DNA of 60,498 nt, taken from positions 1 through 60,498 of the forward strand of contig NZ_BAMO01000034.1 in the NCBI RefSeq assembly GCF_000615945.1, written 5' to 3'. The translations under genes and the position numbers were made by a program. The notes under the pieces were generated by a model, which saw only the letters and a program-made list of their open reading frames with translations, was not told the origin of the DNA and searched no databases. This document shows positions 36,076-46,081 of this stretch, in pieces (positions within the stretch are counted from its first letter, which is position 1; every line of letters starts with the position of its first letter). Origin of the DNA: Caldalkalibacillus mannanilyticus JCM 10596. Lineage in GTDB: Bacteria; Bacillota; Bacilli; Caldalkalibacillales; JCM-10596.

Positions 36076-36708
36076 TTAAAGTGTTTCCAGCCTCCGGTTT
36101 AGGGCATCTAGTGTTGCTTTTGCCACGGAGGTTAAGAGGTCTTTAGACCTTGTACAAGCTCCGATATAAATACCATCATCTCGCTTGTTTTTATGGGTAC
36201 AAGTAATGGATACACAAATAATGGGATGCATCCCCATCTCAATTTCCTTTACTTGATTCACTTTTAGTCGATGATCTGGAAGAATTTTCATTAAAGCTTC
36301 AGTCGTTGCTTGAGCAATGATATATTCCAGATCTGTTTCAAATTGAAGAGCTTCCACTTTCCCCTCCACAATCTTCTCTTCATGCTGAAGCTGAACAACT
36401 CCTTCAATCATCTCAGGTGTTTTAAATACTTGGTATGCAGTCAAAAACTTGATTCTAGGAAAAAAGGTTCTCTCATCTCCACGAATCTCTTCAACAATGC
36501 TGATTTTAGTATGGTTCACCCGATAACCCATTTGATTACGGAATACCTCTTCAACATCACGCTTGATTTCTTTCGGATGTCGGTTCCCATTTGAGAACAC
36601 ACCAATAGAAATTACTTCATTTTTATCATTTATATCAATGTGCGCGTCTGAGACATCTTTTAATAATCGCAATCGCTCCACGAGTAAATGCATCTCTACT
36701 TTCGACAA
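36076..36708 (-). CDS. Hypothetical protein, 210 residues
   Basis: I do not recognise this family. No membrane segments or signal peptide. It has alternating strands and helices, with sequences such as DVSDAHIDINDKNEVISIGVF, NHTKISIVEEI, LQFETDLEYIIAQATTEALMKIL, and a last part HPIICVSITCTHKNKRDDGIYIGACTRS KDLLTSVAKATLDALNRRLE that looks like a small alpha-beta domain. The start is taken as TTG 36708 because AGGAGGTG is seven bases upstream; the in-frame ATG at 36777 has no ribosome site. It is upstream of the peptide and HD-GYP genes in the same direction. Confidence 0.7.
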   Translation of the reverse strand: MSKVEMHLLVERLRLLKDVSDAHIDINDKNEVISIGVFSNGNRHPKEIKRDVEEVFRNQMGYRVNHTKISIVEEIRGDERTFFPRIKFLTAYQVFKTPEMIEGVVQLQHEEKIVEGKVEALQFETDLEYIIAQATTEALMKILPDHRLKVNQVKEIEMGMHPIICVSITCTHKNKRDDGIYIGACTRSKDLLTSVAKATLDALNRRLETL

Positions 36709-36889
36709 AATCCGCACCTCCTGCTTGTTCATAATACCAATTCTACAATTAACGACAAAATCCTCTTTCAAACTCATTGTTTTTTTACAATATTTAAGCT
36801 GAATTAAAGGACTTTTTTCCTAACAGATCGAATCATTATCATTATTGTCTTTAAAACGAGATAAATCATAAGTGAAGGGAATAAATGAA

Positions 36890-38152
36890 ATGTTAAGTAA
36901 ACCAAAAGTTGAGGGAGTGATAGAACAAAAGCATCCTACACTATGGAAAAACAAAAACTTTATTAGGTTATGGCTGGGTCAAACCATTTCACAATTTGGA
37001 GATAAGCTCTATTTGTTAGCTTTGCCCTGGCTCGTGTTAGAATTAACAAACTCCGTTTTATCAGCTACGTTAACACTAGCACTGGAAATTGTAACCGAAG
37101 TTCTTTTTGCTCCTTTTGTCGGGGTCCTTGTCGATCGCTTCAGTAGGAAGAAGATCATGATTTTTGCTGATTTGATGAGAGGGATATTAATGCTTTCGAT
37201 TCCACTCCTCTTTGTACTTGATGCCTTATATATCAGTTATATCTATTTAGTAGCTATTGGCCTTTCTCTCTTAACCCTTATCTTTGATTCCTCCTCTCAA
37301 GCCTATCTGCCCTCTATTTTGTCGAAAGAGCAGCTTATGGAGGGGAATGCCAAGCTGACCATGATTGCAACCATCATGCGAATGGTAGGTCCCGTGGCGG
37401 CTGGAGTAAGTATTAGTGTATGGGGGGCTCATGTAACAATCGGTCTTAATGGGCTCACATTTTTATTATCTTTGTTATTTCTTTTAGGGCTTAGCCATAC
37501 TCAAACACATTTCAGTTCCAGAAAAGAAAATCAGACCTATCGAGAAATTGTTGATTCCCTAAATCAAGAAATTAAAGAAGGATTCCTTTATTTGATCAAG
37601 CATCCTGTCCTCTGGCCGATCACCATCTTTAGTGCCATGATGAATATTAGTATTATGGGAGTCCAAGGATTATTTGTGTTTGAAAGTAAGATTGGACAAG
37701 GTGCCAGCTCGGATACAACAGCCATGATTTTCTGGATTAGCGGAATATTCGCCTTTATTGCTTCCTTATTGGTTAAACCGCTGAACCAATATGTAACAAA
37801 AGGACAATTGATACGCTTTGGTTCTATCATCGTTGGAATTGCTCTAGGATTGGTTGCCTTGTTTCCTTCCGTCTGGAGCATGATTGTCTGCTTCACCTTG
37901 TTATTGGTGGTTGGTCTTTTTGTTAATGTGAGCATGATGACCCTACGCCAAGAGATTGTACCCAATCACCTTCTGGGAAGAGTCATGACCACTACACGGG
38001 TTTTAAATCAAGCATTAGCACCACTAGCTATTATCTTAGGAGGGATTCTAGCCAATCAGGTAAGTGTCCAATTTACCTTTGCTATTGCCACGATCATCGT
38101 TGGCTTAAATGTATGTTTTGCTTGGTTTGGAAAGATGAAAAAGATAGCCTAA
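36890..38152 (+). CDS. MFS transporter (multidrug/macrolide efflux type)
   Basis: 420 residues with 12 hydrophobic segments. The N-terminus FIRLWLGQTISQFGDKLYLLALPWLVLELT and the loop VLVDRFSRKKIMIFADLMRG match the MFS_3 drug-exporter subgroup (MefA/YxaM type). The substrate is unknown. The ATG at 36890 has AAGGGA nine bases upstream; a GTG in frame at 36872 overlaps that site. It is a single plus-strand gene ended by a strong terminator. Confidence 0.9.
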   Translation: MLSKPKVEGVIEQKHPTLWKNKNFIRLWLGQTISQFGDKLYLLALPWLVLELTNSVLSATLTLALEIVTEVLFAPFVGVLVDRFSRKKIMIFADLMRGILMLSIPLLFVLDALYISYIYLVAIGLSLLTLIFDSSSQAYLPSILSKEQLMEGNAKLTMIATIMRMVGPVAAGVSISVWGAHVTIGLNGLTFLLSLLFLLGLSHTQTHFSSRKENQTYREIVDSLNQEIKEGFLYLIKHPVLWPITIFSAMMNISIMGVQGLFVFESKIGQGASSDTTAMIFWISGIFAFIASLLVKPLNQYVTKGQLIRFGSIIVGIALGLVALFPSVWSMIVCFTLLLVVGLFVNVSMMTLRQEIVPNHLLGRVMTTTRVLNQALAPLAIILGGILANQVSVQFTFAIATIIVGLNVCFAWFGKMKKIA

Positions 38153-38169
38153 AAGACAGCCTAATCGAA

Positions 38170-38205
38170 ACAAAAGGACTCATTTTTCTCGAGTCCTTTT
38201 GTTCT
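38170..38205 (+). terminator. Terminator of the MFS gene (bidirectional)
   Basis: ACAAAAGGACTC (38170-38181) and GAGTCCTTTTGT (38191-38202) form a 12-bp stem. It can also serve the converging gnd gene. Confidence 0.85.
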
Positions 38206-38263
38206 GTATCCTTATTTAATCCCAAATCGTTCATCACATAGAACGCCAAAATCGATTAGGGCT

Positions 38264-39160
38264 TTATTTCTTCTCTACAGCATGGCCTCCAAATTCGTTC
38301 CTCAACGCTGCTACGACTTTACCTGTAAACGTATCATCCTCTAAAGAACGATAACGCATCATTAATGATAAGGCAATTACAGGGGCAGCTGCTTGTAAGT
38401 CTAGGGCTGTTTCTACCGTCCATTTTCCTTCTCCAGATGAATGCATAACTCCCTTAATTGAATCAAGCTTGGCATCCTTGGAAAAAGCGCTTTGAGTCAG
38501 TTCCATTAGCCAGCCTCGAATAACAGATCCATGACTCCAAACCTTAGCCACATTCTCGTAGTCATATTCATAATCACTCTTAGAAAGAATGTCAAACCCT
38601 TCGGCAATGGCTTGCATCATGCCGTACTCAATTCCGTTGTGCACCATCTTCAAGAAATGTCCTGCTCCCGCTGCTCCAGCATAATGATAGCCGTTTTCTA
38701 CACAAATATCCTTAAATACTTGCTCTACATGAGCAAATGCCTCAGCATCTCCGCCAATCATGGTACAAGCTCCGTGTCTAGCTCCAGCCATTCCCCCACT
38801 TGTTCCACAATCTAGGAAATGAATGCCCTTTTCTTTAAATGTATTGTATCTAGCTATGGAAAGCTTATAATGAGAGTTCCCACCCTCAATGACAATATCT
38901 CCTGCTGTTAGACCGGCATAGAGCTTATCTAATACATCCTCTGTAATTTCTCCTGCTGGAACCATGACCCAAACTACTTTAGGACTGTCTAGCTTCGCCA
39001 CGACTTCCTCAATAGAAGATGCTCCAATCGCTCCTTCTTGCTCAGCTTTGGTCACCGCTTCAGAGGAAACATCAAATGCCACGACTTCGTGCTTATGTTC
39101 AATTAAATTCAATGTAAGATTATAGCCCATCTTACCTAGACCTATCATTCCAATTTTCAT
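38264..39160 (-). CDS. gnd: 6-phosphogluconate dehydrogenase, short form (GndA/YqeC type)
   Basis: It decarboxylates 6-phosphogluconate to ribulose 5-phosphate. The Rossmann motif is MKIGMIGLGKMGYNL; DCGTSGGMAGARHGACTMIGG and the catalytic HFLKMVHNGIEYGMMQAIAEG (Lys and His-Asn) are present. At 298 residues it is the short class, often NAD-dependent, and not the 470-residue enzyme. It resembles B. subtilis yqeC. Together with zwf it would run the oxidative pentose phosphate pathway. Confidence 0.93.
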   Translation of the reverse strand: MKIGMIGLGKMGYNLTLNLIEHKHEVVAFDVSSEAVTKAEQEGAIGASSIEEVVAKLDSPKVVWVMVPAGEITEDVLDKLYAGLTAGDIVIEGGNSHYKLSIARYNTFKEKGIHFLDCGTSGGMAGARHGACTMIGGDAEAFAHVEQVFKDICVENGYHYAGAAGAGHFLKMVHNGIEYGMMQAIAEGFDILSKSDYEYDYENVAKVWSHGSVIRGWLMELTQSAFSKDAKLDSIKGVMHSSGEGKWTVETALDLQAAAPVIALSLMMRYRSLEDDTFTGKVVAALRNEFGGHAVEKK

Positions 39161-39248
39161 GTTGTACTCCCTTCTTCGATAAAAATCTAAAAGCTTGTCA
39201 TGCTTATCCTACTCCACTCATAAAAATAAGATCAAGGAGGGATTCAGC

Positions 39249-40184
39249 ATGTTTATGAAAGAATTTATGATTCCATTTGCTACTGGACTAACTATTTTTT
39301 TATTCGGGATGCAAATCATGAGAATAGGGTTTGAAAATTTATTTCTAGAAAAAATAAAATCCCTTCTAACGATTCTCACCCATCATCCAGTGATGGGATT
39401 TCTAACTGGTGTCATTTCTACGGCGATTCTACAGAGCAGCAGTGCTGTAACACTACTGACAATCGCTTTTACTCATTCCAAAATCCTATCTCTTAGACAG
39501 GCTTTAGGAATTATTTTAGGAACGAACATTGGGACTACTTTTACGACGGAACTGATTGCCTTCAAGGTTGAGCATTTAGGTGTATACCTATTTTTTCTTG
39601 GATTTGTTTTTTTTCTTTTTCCTAACATCAAGGTAAAAAGCAGTGGTTTTGTCTTGGGTGGCTTTGGCTTGCTTTTTATCGGAATGGAAATGATGCAATC
39701 TATTGCTCCAGTCATCAAAAGCTTTGGCTGGTTGGACCATTTATATGTATTTGGCCAAGAGGGGGTGATCAGTGGAATTTTAGCAGGAACCTTCCTTACT
39801 GCTTTGATCCAGAGCAGTACGGCAACCACTGCTATTACAATGAATTTAATTTATGATCAATTGCTCCCTCTTAGCATTGCTATTGCTATCATTTTAGGCA
39901 GTAATATTGGCACATGTATCACGGCCCTATTAGGAAGTATTGGAACCAATCGCGCCGCAAAACAAGTAGCCCTTTCTCACGTTATCCTAAATCTAGGCGG
40001 GGTCCTGCTTTTCATCCCTCTTATTCCCTTACTCCAACTGCTTGTGGAATGGATGTCTAGCTCTCCCACTCAGCAAGTGGCTCATGCTCAATTGATTTTT
40101 AATGTCCTTTGTTCTCTAGTGGTCCTTCCATTTATCAGACAATTTGAAGCCTTTATTATCTTCCTATCGCCTAAACAAAAATAA
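39249..40184 (+). CDS. Na/Pi cotransporter family protein (YqeW type)
   Basis: 311 residues with two related halves, each with the family motif: AILQSSSAVTLLTIAF (about 61-76) and ALIQSSTATTAITMNL (about 183-198), plus GTNIGTTFT and GSNIGTCIT. It lacks the C-terminal PhoU domain of longer members. It is probably a sodium-coupled phosphate or anion exporter. The ATG at 39249 follows AAGGAGGG; the in-frame ATG at 39195 does not. It is in the place of B. subtilis yqeW. Confidence 0.9.
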   Translation: MFMKEFMIPFATGLTIFLFGMQIMRIGFENLFLEKIKSLLTILTHHPVMGFLTGVISTAILQSSSAVTLLTIAFTHSKILSLRQALGIILGTNIGTTFTTELIAFKVEHLGVYLFFLGFVFFLFPNIKVKSSGFVLGGFGLLFIGMEMMQSIAPVIKSFGWLDHLYVFGQEGVISGILAGTFLTALIQSSTATTAITMNLIYDQLLPLSIAIAIILGSNIGTCITALLGSIGTNRAAKQVALSHVILNLGGVLLFIPLIPLLQLLVEWMSSSPTQQVAHAQLIFNVLCSLVVLPFIRQFEAFIIFLSPKQK

Positions 40185-40241
40185 CCTGTCTATGAACAAA
40201 AGATTCAGGATTCAGAATAAGCTTAGTTTACCCACCACTCA

Positions 40242-40925
40242 TTAATAACCTGAGCTAGTTCCTGAAGCCTCTTTGGTTACGATCTTAATTCCGTTACTGG
40301 TCCCGATTCGAGTAGCGCCAGCCGTTACCATTTCTACAGCGGCTTGATGATCACGAACTCCACCTGAAGCCTTTACTCCCATTTCAGGTCCTACTGTTTT
40401 TCTCATTAACTCAACATCATTAATGGTTGCTCCTCCAGAGCCAAATCCTGTTGACGTCTTCACATAGTCTGCTCCTGCATTTTTACTAATGACGCAAGCA
40501 CGAACCATTTCTTCCTCAGTTAAATAACATGTTTCAATAATGACTTTAACTAGTGCTTTTCCTTTTGCGGCTTCCACTACAGCAGCGATATCTCTTTCAA
40601 CTAAAGCATTATCCCCCTCTTTTAGGGCCCCTATATTAATCACCATATCCACTTCTGTTGCACCATCTTCAATGGCTTTCTTTGTTTCAAAAGCTTTTAC
40701 TTCAGGAAGTGTGGCTCCTAGTGGAAAGCCGATCACCGTACAAACCTTTACTTCTGAACCCTTAAGCTGCTCTGCGCAAGTGCGAATCCATGTCGGATTA
40801 ATGCATACTGAAGCAAATTTGTACTCTAAGGCTTCCTTGCATAGTTGAATGATTTCTGCCTTGTTTGTTTCAGCCTTCAAGAGTGTGTGGTCAATAATTC
40901 CTGCTAGTGATTGGGTTGACATCAT
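40242..40925 (-). CDS. deoC: Deoxyribose-phosphate aldolase
   Basis: It cleaves 2-deoxyribose 5-phosphate into glyceraldehyde 3-phosphate and acetaldehyde. The Schiff-base lysine is in [14 protein letters not shown] (about residues 152-165), with the catalytic ASGGVRD and the N-terminal IDHTLLKAE. Length is 227 residues. GGAGGG lies before the two adjacent ATGs. It lies downstream of the NUDIX gene in the same direction. Confidence 0.96.
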   Translation of the reverse strand: MMSTQSLAGIIDHTLLKAETNKAEIIQLCKEALEYKFASVCINPTWIRTCAEQLKGSEVKVCTVIGFPLGATLPEVKAFETKKAIEDGATEVDMVINIGALKEGDNALVERDIAAVVEAAKGKALVKVIIETCYLTEEEMVRACVISKNAGADYVKTSTGFGSGGATINDVELMRKTVGPEMGVKASGGVRDHQAAVEMVTAGATRIGTSNGIKIVTKEASGTSSGY

Positions 40926-40966
40926 AAATCCCTCCAGATAATGATTAGTTATGTTATATAAGTCAA

Positions 40967-41389
40967 CTATGAATTTCTAAGAAATTCATATGCTTTATTA
41001 AAAACCTCTTGATTATTTTCATATCCTTTACTTTTTTGGGCAGCTAGAGCTTCTTCGAGTTCCATCCAATGAACCTGATTTATCTCCTCTATTTGTACAT
41101 TAACATATCCGCCCGTTTTTTGAACAAGATAATATGTAACTTCTTTGTCAATTTGTCCACGTTCAGGATCTGTGTATTGGTAATGAACCTTCTCAATATG
41201 ATGGAGAATGCGTCCAATAATTCCCGTTTCTTCTTCAATCTCTCTTAGTGCTGTTTGTTCTAATGTTTCACCTGGTTCTTGCTTTCCTTTTGGAATCGTA
41301 ATCTTCTGATATTTGTCCTCAATCATGAGGATTTCTATACATTCGTCTGTTTTTCTAAAAACAATTCCACCTGCAGAAATTTCTTTCAT
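40967..41389 (-). CDS. NUDIX hydrolase
   Basis: It hydrolyses nucleoside diphosphate-linked compounds; substrate unknown. The Nudix box is [23 protein letters not shown] (about residues 35-57), an exact GX5EX7REUXEEXGU match. Length is 140 residues. The N-terminus [13 protein letters not shown] is typical of diadenosine-polyphosphate-like members. Confidence 0.92.
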   Translation of the reverse strand: MKEISAGGIVFRKTDECIEILMIEDKYQKITIPKGKQEPGETLEQTALREIEEETGIIGRILHHIEKVHYQYTDPERGQIDKEVTYYLVQKTGGYVNVQIEEINQVHWMELEEALAAQKSKGYENNQEVFNKAYEFLRNS

Positions 41390-41423
41390 TACGCACCTCT
41401 TTCCATAATGAATTCTAACTTCC

Positions 41424-41792
41424 TTACTTCACACTTAGCAAATATGAAACAAGCAAAATTTGTATGATTATGATGGCAGGAATCCCTAATTTAAAAGAAA
41501 GATGCTTGGTTTTATGTCTGACTAAGAGAATGCCTAGGAGCGTGCCTATAGAACCGCCTAGAATTGAGAGAAGAAAAAAAGTTGTTTCAGGAATTCGATA
41601 TGCCCCTGAATGTATAGCCAACTGCTTGTCCTTATAAATATAATAATACCCTACTATATTAATGATGAAAAAAGCAGCTACCCATACTTCTACGGCTTGG
41701 GTGCTATAACTCATTATACCCATGAAAACGTAAATCATCATTAGTATGTTACGTAGCTGCTTATGTTTCTTTACCTTCTTATGAAAGGACAT
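41424..41792 (-). CDS. DUF1294 family membrane protein
   Basis: 122 residues with about four membrane segments and the DUF1294 core YYYIYKDKQLAIHSGAYRIPETTFFLLSILGGSIGTLLG, followed by MxxHKTKH-like RHKTKHLSFKLGIP. Function unknown. I prefer the ATG at 41792, in frame with the longer TTG start at 41813; both overlap the end of mtaB. Confidence 0.85.
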   Translation of the reverse strand: MSFHKKVKKHKQLRNILMMIYVFMGIMSYSTQAVEVWVAAFFIINIVGYYYIYKDKQLAIHSGAYRIPETTFFLLSILGGSIGTLLGILLVRHKTKHLSFKLGIPAIIIIQILLVSYLLSVK

Positions 41793-43104
41793 GAGCGTGT
41801 ACCATGGAACCAAGACTATACGGATAGCCAGACTGATCGATTCTTACTTTTACTAGCTTTCCAATTAAGTCTTCATCCCCCTTGAAAACCACTCTTAAGT
41901 AGTTGTCGGTATATCCCATGACAAGACCACTGTCTGGTTTTTCTGTGTAAATACTTTCTGGAATCACTTCTAATATTTCTCCCTCAAATTGGGAAGCATA
42001 TTCCTTAGCCAGCTGATCCGATAAAGTGATGAGGCGATGGACTCGATCATTCTTGGCTTCTTCATCAACTTGATCTTCCATACGAGCTGCTGGGGTACCC
42101 GTTCTCTTAGAGTAAGGAAAAACATGCAGTTCGGCAAAGAGCATTTCTCGAATAAATTCATAGGTGTTCACAAACTGTTCTTCTGTTTCGCCAGGAAAAC
42201 CTACAATCACATCACTAGTTAAAGCAAAGTTTGGCAGCACTTCTCTCACTTTTTCAATTCGTTCTCTGAACTGAGCAACTGTATATTTTCTCCTCATTCT
42301 TTTTAAAACAGAATCATCACCCGCTTGCAGGGGAACATGGAGATGACGACAGACCTTGGTCGAGTGTTTTAATACCTCGATCACTTCATCTGTAATTTGG
42401 CTTGCTTCAATGGAGCTAATTCTCAATCTTTCAAGTCCTTCAACCTGTTCGAGATCCATCAGGAGTTTGGCTAGGTTATATTCTTCTAGATCCTCTCCAT
42501 AACCTCCTGTGTGAATTCCTGTTAATACAATTTCCTTATATCCTGAAGCCACTAAATTGTTGGCTTGGGCAATGACACTTTCAGGGTCACGTGAACGCAA
42601 GAGTCCTCTCGCCCAAGGAATAATACAAAATGTACAGAAATTATTACAGCCCTCCTGTATTTTTAAGGAGGCACGCGTGCGATCCGTAAATTCTGGTACA
42701 TCTAATTCCTCGTAGGTACGAGCTTTCATAATGTTGCCTACAGCATTAATTGGCTCTCTATTCTGCTTATAATCCTCAATATAATCCAATAATTTAGTTC
42801 GATCTTGAGTACCTATGACAATGTCAACACCATCGATCGCCATGATTTCAGCTGGAGTTGTTTGAGCATAGCAACCCGTCACACATATGATAGCTTCTGG
42901 ATTCCGTCTTATCGCTCTACGAATAACCTGTCTAGACTTCTTATCCCCTGTATTGGTGACTGTACAAGTATTGATCACATAGACATCCGCATCTTGCTCA
43001 AAATCCTTTTGCTGGTATCCTGCATTTTTAAATAATTGCCATATGGCTTCGGTTTCATAATGATTCACTTTACAACCTAATGTGTGAAAAGCTACTGAAT
43101 TCAT
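41779..43104 (-). CDS. mtaB: tRNA t6A37 methylthiotransferase MtaB
   Basis: It adds a methylthio group to t6A at position 37 of ANN-decoding tRNAs. At 441 residues: an N-terminal UPF0004 domain with cysteines in HTLGCKVNHYE, VINTCTVTN and VTGCYAQ; a radical SAM core with CNNFCTFCIIPWARG (about residues 153-167); a C-terminal TRAM domain. It is B. subtilis yqeV. The start overlaps the rsmE stop by four bases. Confidence 0.96.
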   Translation of the reverse strand: MNSVAFHTLGCKVNHYETEAIWQLFKNAGYQQKDFEQDADVYVINTCTVTNTGDKKSRQVIRRAIRRNPEAIICVTGCYAQTTPAEIMAIDGVDIVIGTQDRTKLLDYIEDYKQNREPINAVGNIMKARTYEELDVPEFTDRTRASLKIQEGCNNFCTFCIIPWARGLLRSRDPESVIAQANNLVASGYKEIVLTGIHTGGYGEDLEEYNLAKLLMDLEQVEGLERLRISSIEASQITDEVIEVLKHSTKVCRHLHVPLQAGDDSVLKRMRRKYTVAQFRERIEKVREVLPNFALTSDVIVGFPGETEEQFVNTYEFIREMLFAELHVFPYSKRTGTPAARMEDQVDEEAKNDRVHRLITLSDQLAKEYASQFEGEILEVIPESIYTEKPDSGLVMGYTDNYLRVVFKGDEDLIGKLVKVRIDQSGYPYSLGSMVHAHVLS

Positions 43105-43868
43105 TGCTCTCTCCCTCCCATCTGTTCAAAATAAAATGATATAGCCGCAAGAACGTATTGTGAAGCCGTTTCCGTACGAAGAATCCTTCTTCCTAAAGAA
43201 ATCGGTGTATAACCTGCTTCTTTTAACTGATTCACTTCTTCTATGTCTAATCCACCCTCAGGGCCGATAACAATCATGATGGTATCTCCACTCTTAAGCT
43301 GATTTAATTCTTGATATAAAACTGATTTTGAATGATTTGTAAGGTGTAGAGCTTCTTCTTCATAAGCAATCCATTTCGCCTTCACCTCGAAAGCGAGTAG
43401 ATCCTTCAAGCTGCAAACAGCCTGCACTTGAGGTACATAATCTCTATGGGCTTGTTCTGCCGCTTCTTTGGCTATTTTGCCCCAGCGCTCCACCTTCTTT
43501 TGCCCTTTCTTCTCATCGTATTTAACAATCGAACGAGCAGAAGAAAAGGGGATAAAACTATGGGCTCCTAATTCAGTTCCTTTTTGGATGACCCACTCTA
43601 ATTTGTCACCCTTGGGTAATCCTTGCGCAATTGTAATGTGAACGGGAAGCTCTCTTTGATCTGTTCTCTCATGAAGAATAAGGCATTCCACAGCTTCTTC
43701 ACTGATTTCTTGAATTTCTGCTTGAACGCTTCTTCCCAGTCCATTACTACATATGATTTGATCTCCAGACTGATAGCGCATGACCTTGCGAATATGATGA
43801 GCATCTGCTCCCTCTACTCTACAGGTTGTATCCTGCATATGTTCTGGGGAAATGAAATATCTTTGCAT
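43101..43868 (-). CDS. rsmE: 16S rRNA (uracil1498-N3)-methyltransferase
   Basis: 255 residues of the SPOUT class. The C-terminal knot carries IMIVIGPEGGLDIEEVNQLKEAG and SLGRRILRTETA, the RsmE signatures; the N-terminal PUA-like domain contains HHIRKVMRYQSGDQIICSNG. It is B. subtilis yqeU and is coupled with mtaB downstream. Confidence 0.96.
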   Translation of the reverse strand: MQRYFISPEHMQDTTCRVEGADAHHIRKVMRYQSGDQIICSNGLGRSVQAEIQEISEEAVECLILHERTDQRELPVHITIAQGLPKGDKLEWVIQKGTELGAHSFIPFSSARSIVKYDEKKGQKKVERWGKIAKEAAEQAHRDYVPQVQAVCSLKDLLAFEVKAKWIAYEEEALHLTNHSKSVLYQELNQLKSGDTIMIVIGPEGGLDIEEVNQLKEAGYTPISLGRRILRTETASQYVLAAISFYFEQMGGREQ

Positions 43869-43887
43869 AGTCTAAGCCCCTAATATC

Positions 43888-44835
43888 TTACTCTTTTTTT
43901 GAAATAAATGCTACCCAATCTTCCATGAGTAATGTTTCTACGATCGTAAATCCATTTTGAAGTAAGGCTTCTTTTACCTCTTCTTTTTTGTGAGCAATAA
44001 TGCCTGAGGTTAGGAAGTAGCCACCTGATTTGACTCTCTTATAGGCATCGCCAACAAAGCGCAAGATGACCTCGGCTAATATATTGGCTACAATAAGGTC
44101 ATATTCACCTTCAATATGATCCAATAAGTTATTTTGTTTTACTTCGATTTGTCTAGTAAGACCATTCATCTTTACATTTTCTTTCGTTACCTTTACAGCC
44201 ACATCATCGAGATCTAAGGCAAGCGCTTTTTTTGCTCCCAACCGTATGGCGGCAATACTCAAAACACCTGATCCACAGCCAACATCTACCACAGCATCAT
44301 CTTGGTGAATGACATTTTCCAAAGCTTGAATACAAAGCACAGTGGTTGGGTGAGTTCCTGTTCCAAAAGCCATCCCAGGGTCTAACTCAATGATCATTTC
44401 ATCCGGGCTTTCTGGTTGATATTCTTCCCATGATGGAGAAATTGTAATACGATTTGAGATCCGAACAGGCTTGTAATATTTTTTCCAAGCATGTGCCCAG
44501 TCTTCCTCGTGTACCTCTGTCAATGTCACGGTTCCAAGTCCCAAATTAATGTTATGGATTAATAAATTGTTTAATTCCACTTTGATTTCCTCGACCGTTT
44601 CTCCTAGAAAGCTATTGACTTGCAGGTATCCTTTGACAATAACCCCTTCCGTAGGGTAATCATCTGGATTGAGTTGATAGAGTTCCCCAAACTCACCTGT
44701 AGAAAAATCTCGCTGTAAAACCTCTGGATCCTCGATCACAACTCCACTTGCTCCAGCTTCATGCAAAATATGTGCTACAGGCTCAATCGCTTCTTGAGTG
44801 GTATGAATACTTATTTCTGTCCACTTCACTCTCAT
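43888..44835 (-). CDS. prmA: Ribosomal protein L11 methyltransferase
   Basis: It methylates ribosomal protein L11. The SAM site is VVDVGCGSGVLSIAAIRLGA (about residues 178-197), with DPGMAFGTGTHPTT upstream and NIL AEVILRF downstream. The ATG at 44835 and the GTG at 44829 are both possible; the GTG gives VKWTEISIHTTQEA, which aligns with B. subtilis PrmA from residue one. The GGAG lies 3 or 9 bases before them. It is directly downstream of dnaJ. Confidence 0.95.
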   Translation of the reverse strand: MRVKWTEISIHTTQEAIEPVAHILHEAGASGVVIEDPEVLQRDFSTGEFGELYQLNPDDYPTEGVIVKGYLQVNSFLGETVEEIKVELNNLLIHNINLGLGTVTLTEVHEEDWAHAWKKYYKPVRISNRITISPSWEEYQPESPDEMIIELDPGMAFGTGTHPTTVLCIQALENVIHQDDAVVDVGCGSGVLSIAAIRLGAKKALALDLDDVAVKVTKENVKMNGLTRQIEVKQNNLLDHIEGEYDLIVANILAEVILRFVGDAYKRVKSGGYFLTSGIIAHKKEEVKEALLQNGFTIVETLLMEDWVAFISKKE

Positions 44836-44867
44836 CAACTCCATCCTTCATTATCGTCTTTATCGTC

Positions 44868-45985
44868 CTAATCACCACGGAATGCTTTCTTCACCTTGTC
44901 AAAAAAGCCCTCCGATTGCTCCTCGGGAATTTGATCTCCACTAATTTCAGCAAATTCCTTCAATAGATCCTTCTGTTGGTCTGTCAGCTTCTTCGGAGTG
45001 ACTATTTTTACTCGAACATGCTGATCTCCCGACGTTTTTCCTCGTAAAGCAGGAACTCCGATTCCTTTAATTCGGAAAGAGGTTCCCGTTTGTGTGCCAG
45101 CAGGAATCTTTAGCTTGACTCTTCCGGTCAATGTAGGAACTTCAATTTCATCACCTAAGGCAGCCTGAACAAAGGTGATAGGCATGTCACAAAAGATATC
45201 CTGCCCATTACGTTCAAAAAACTCATGCTTACGCACCCGGAATACAATGTAGAGATCTCCTGATGGTCCTCCATTGACACCCGGTTCTCCTTCTCCTGAG
45301 ATCACTGCCTGCATTCCATTATCTACCCTGCAGGGATATTGACAGGGATTTTTTTGTTAACTTTGACCTTTCCGGCACCATAACAAGAAGTACATTTTTC
45401 CTTGATCATTTTCCCTGTTCCAGAACACTTCATACATACACGGCGATTCACTACACGACCAAATGGTGTATTCTGAATCTGTTCCTGTTGTCCCGTTCCA
45501 CGACAAACTGTACATGTTTCAGGCTTCGTACCAGGTTTAGCACCTGAGCCCATACAAGTATCACATGTTTCTTCTTTCGGTATGGTGATTTCTGTTTCAT
45601 TGCCAAAAACAGCTTCCATAAAATCTATGGTCATTGTATATTGCAGATCTGCACCCTGCCTCGGGGCATTCGGATTTCTTCGACCGCCACCTCCGCCAAA
45701 GAACATATCAAAAATATCACTAAAGCCACCGAAGTCTGCTCCACCTGCTCCTCCAAACCCTTGATTCGGGTCCGCATGCCCAAAACGATCATACTGAGCT
45801 TTCTTCTGAGGATCTGCTAATGTTTCATAAGCAGCTTGAACTTCTTTAAATTTTTCTTCTGCATCTGGCTGTTTATTGACATCTGGATGGTACTTGCGAG
45901 CCAGCTTGCGGTACGCTTTCTTCACTTCATCGGAGCTAGCTCCCTTTTCTAAGCCTAATACTTCATAAAAATCTCGTTTACTCAT
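44868..45985 (-). CDS. dnaJ: Chaperone DnaJ (frameshifted as sequenced)
   Basis: DnaJ is the J-domain co-chaperone of DnaK. In order: J domain with HPD in [17 protein letters not shown] (about 20-36), Gly/Phe region, four CxxCxGxG zinc repeats ([32 protein letters not shown]), then a break. The first frame ends KIPVNIPAG; a second frame from 45314 continues [21 protein letters not shown]. One G is missing from the run at 45326-45328, where GGGGTAGAT is expected. The ATG at 45985 has GGGAGTGG eight bases upstream. Total is about 373 residues, normal. Confidence 0.95.
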
Positions 45986-46036
45986 CCTGCAAACCACTCC
46001 CGATTTATAACATAAAAATTATCATACCACGTTGCG

Positions 46037-46073
46037 CAAAAAAGTCAAAGCCAAGAATTCCTGACTTTGACTT
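46037..46073 (-). terminator. Terminator or attenuator between dnaK and dnaJ
   Basis: AAGTCAAAG (46042-46050) pairs with CTTTGACTT (46065-46073), and the plus-strand A run at 46038-46043 gives the U tract. It starts 9 bases after the dnaK stop and would lower transcription into dnaJ. Confidence 0.7.
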
Positions 46074-46081
46074 GAATGCCA

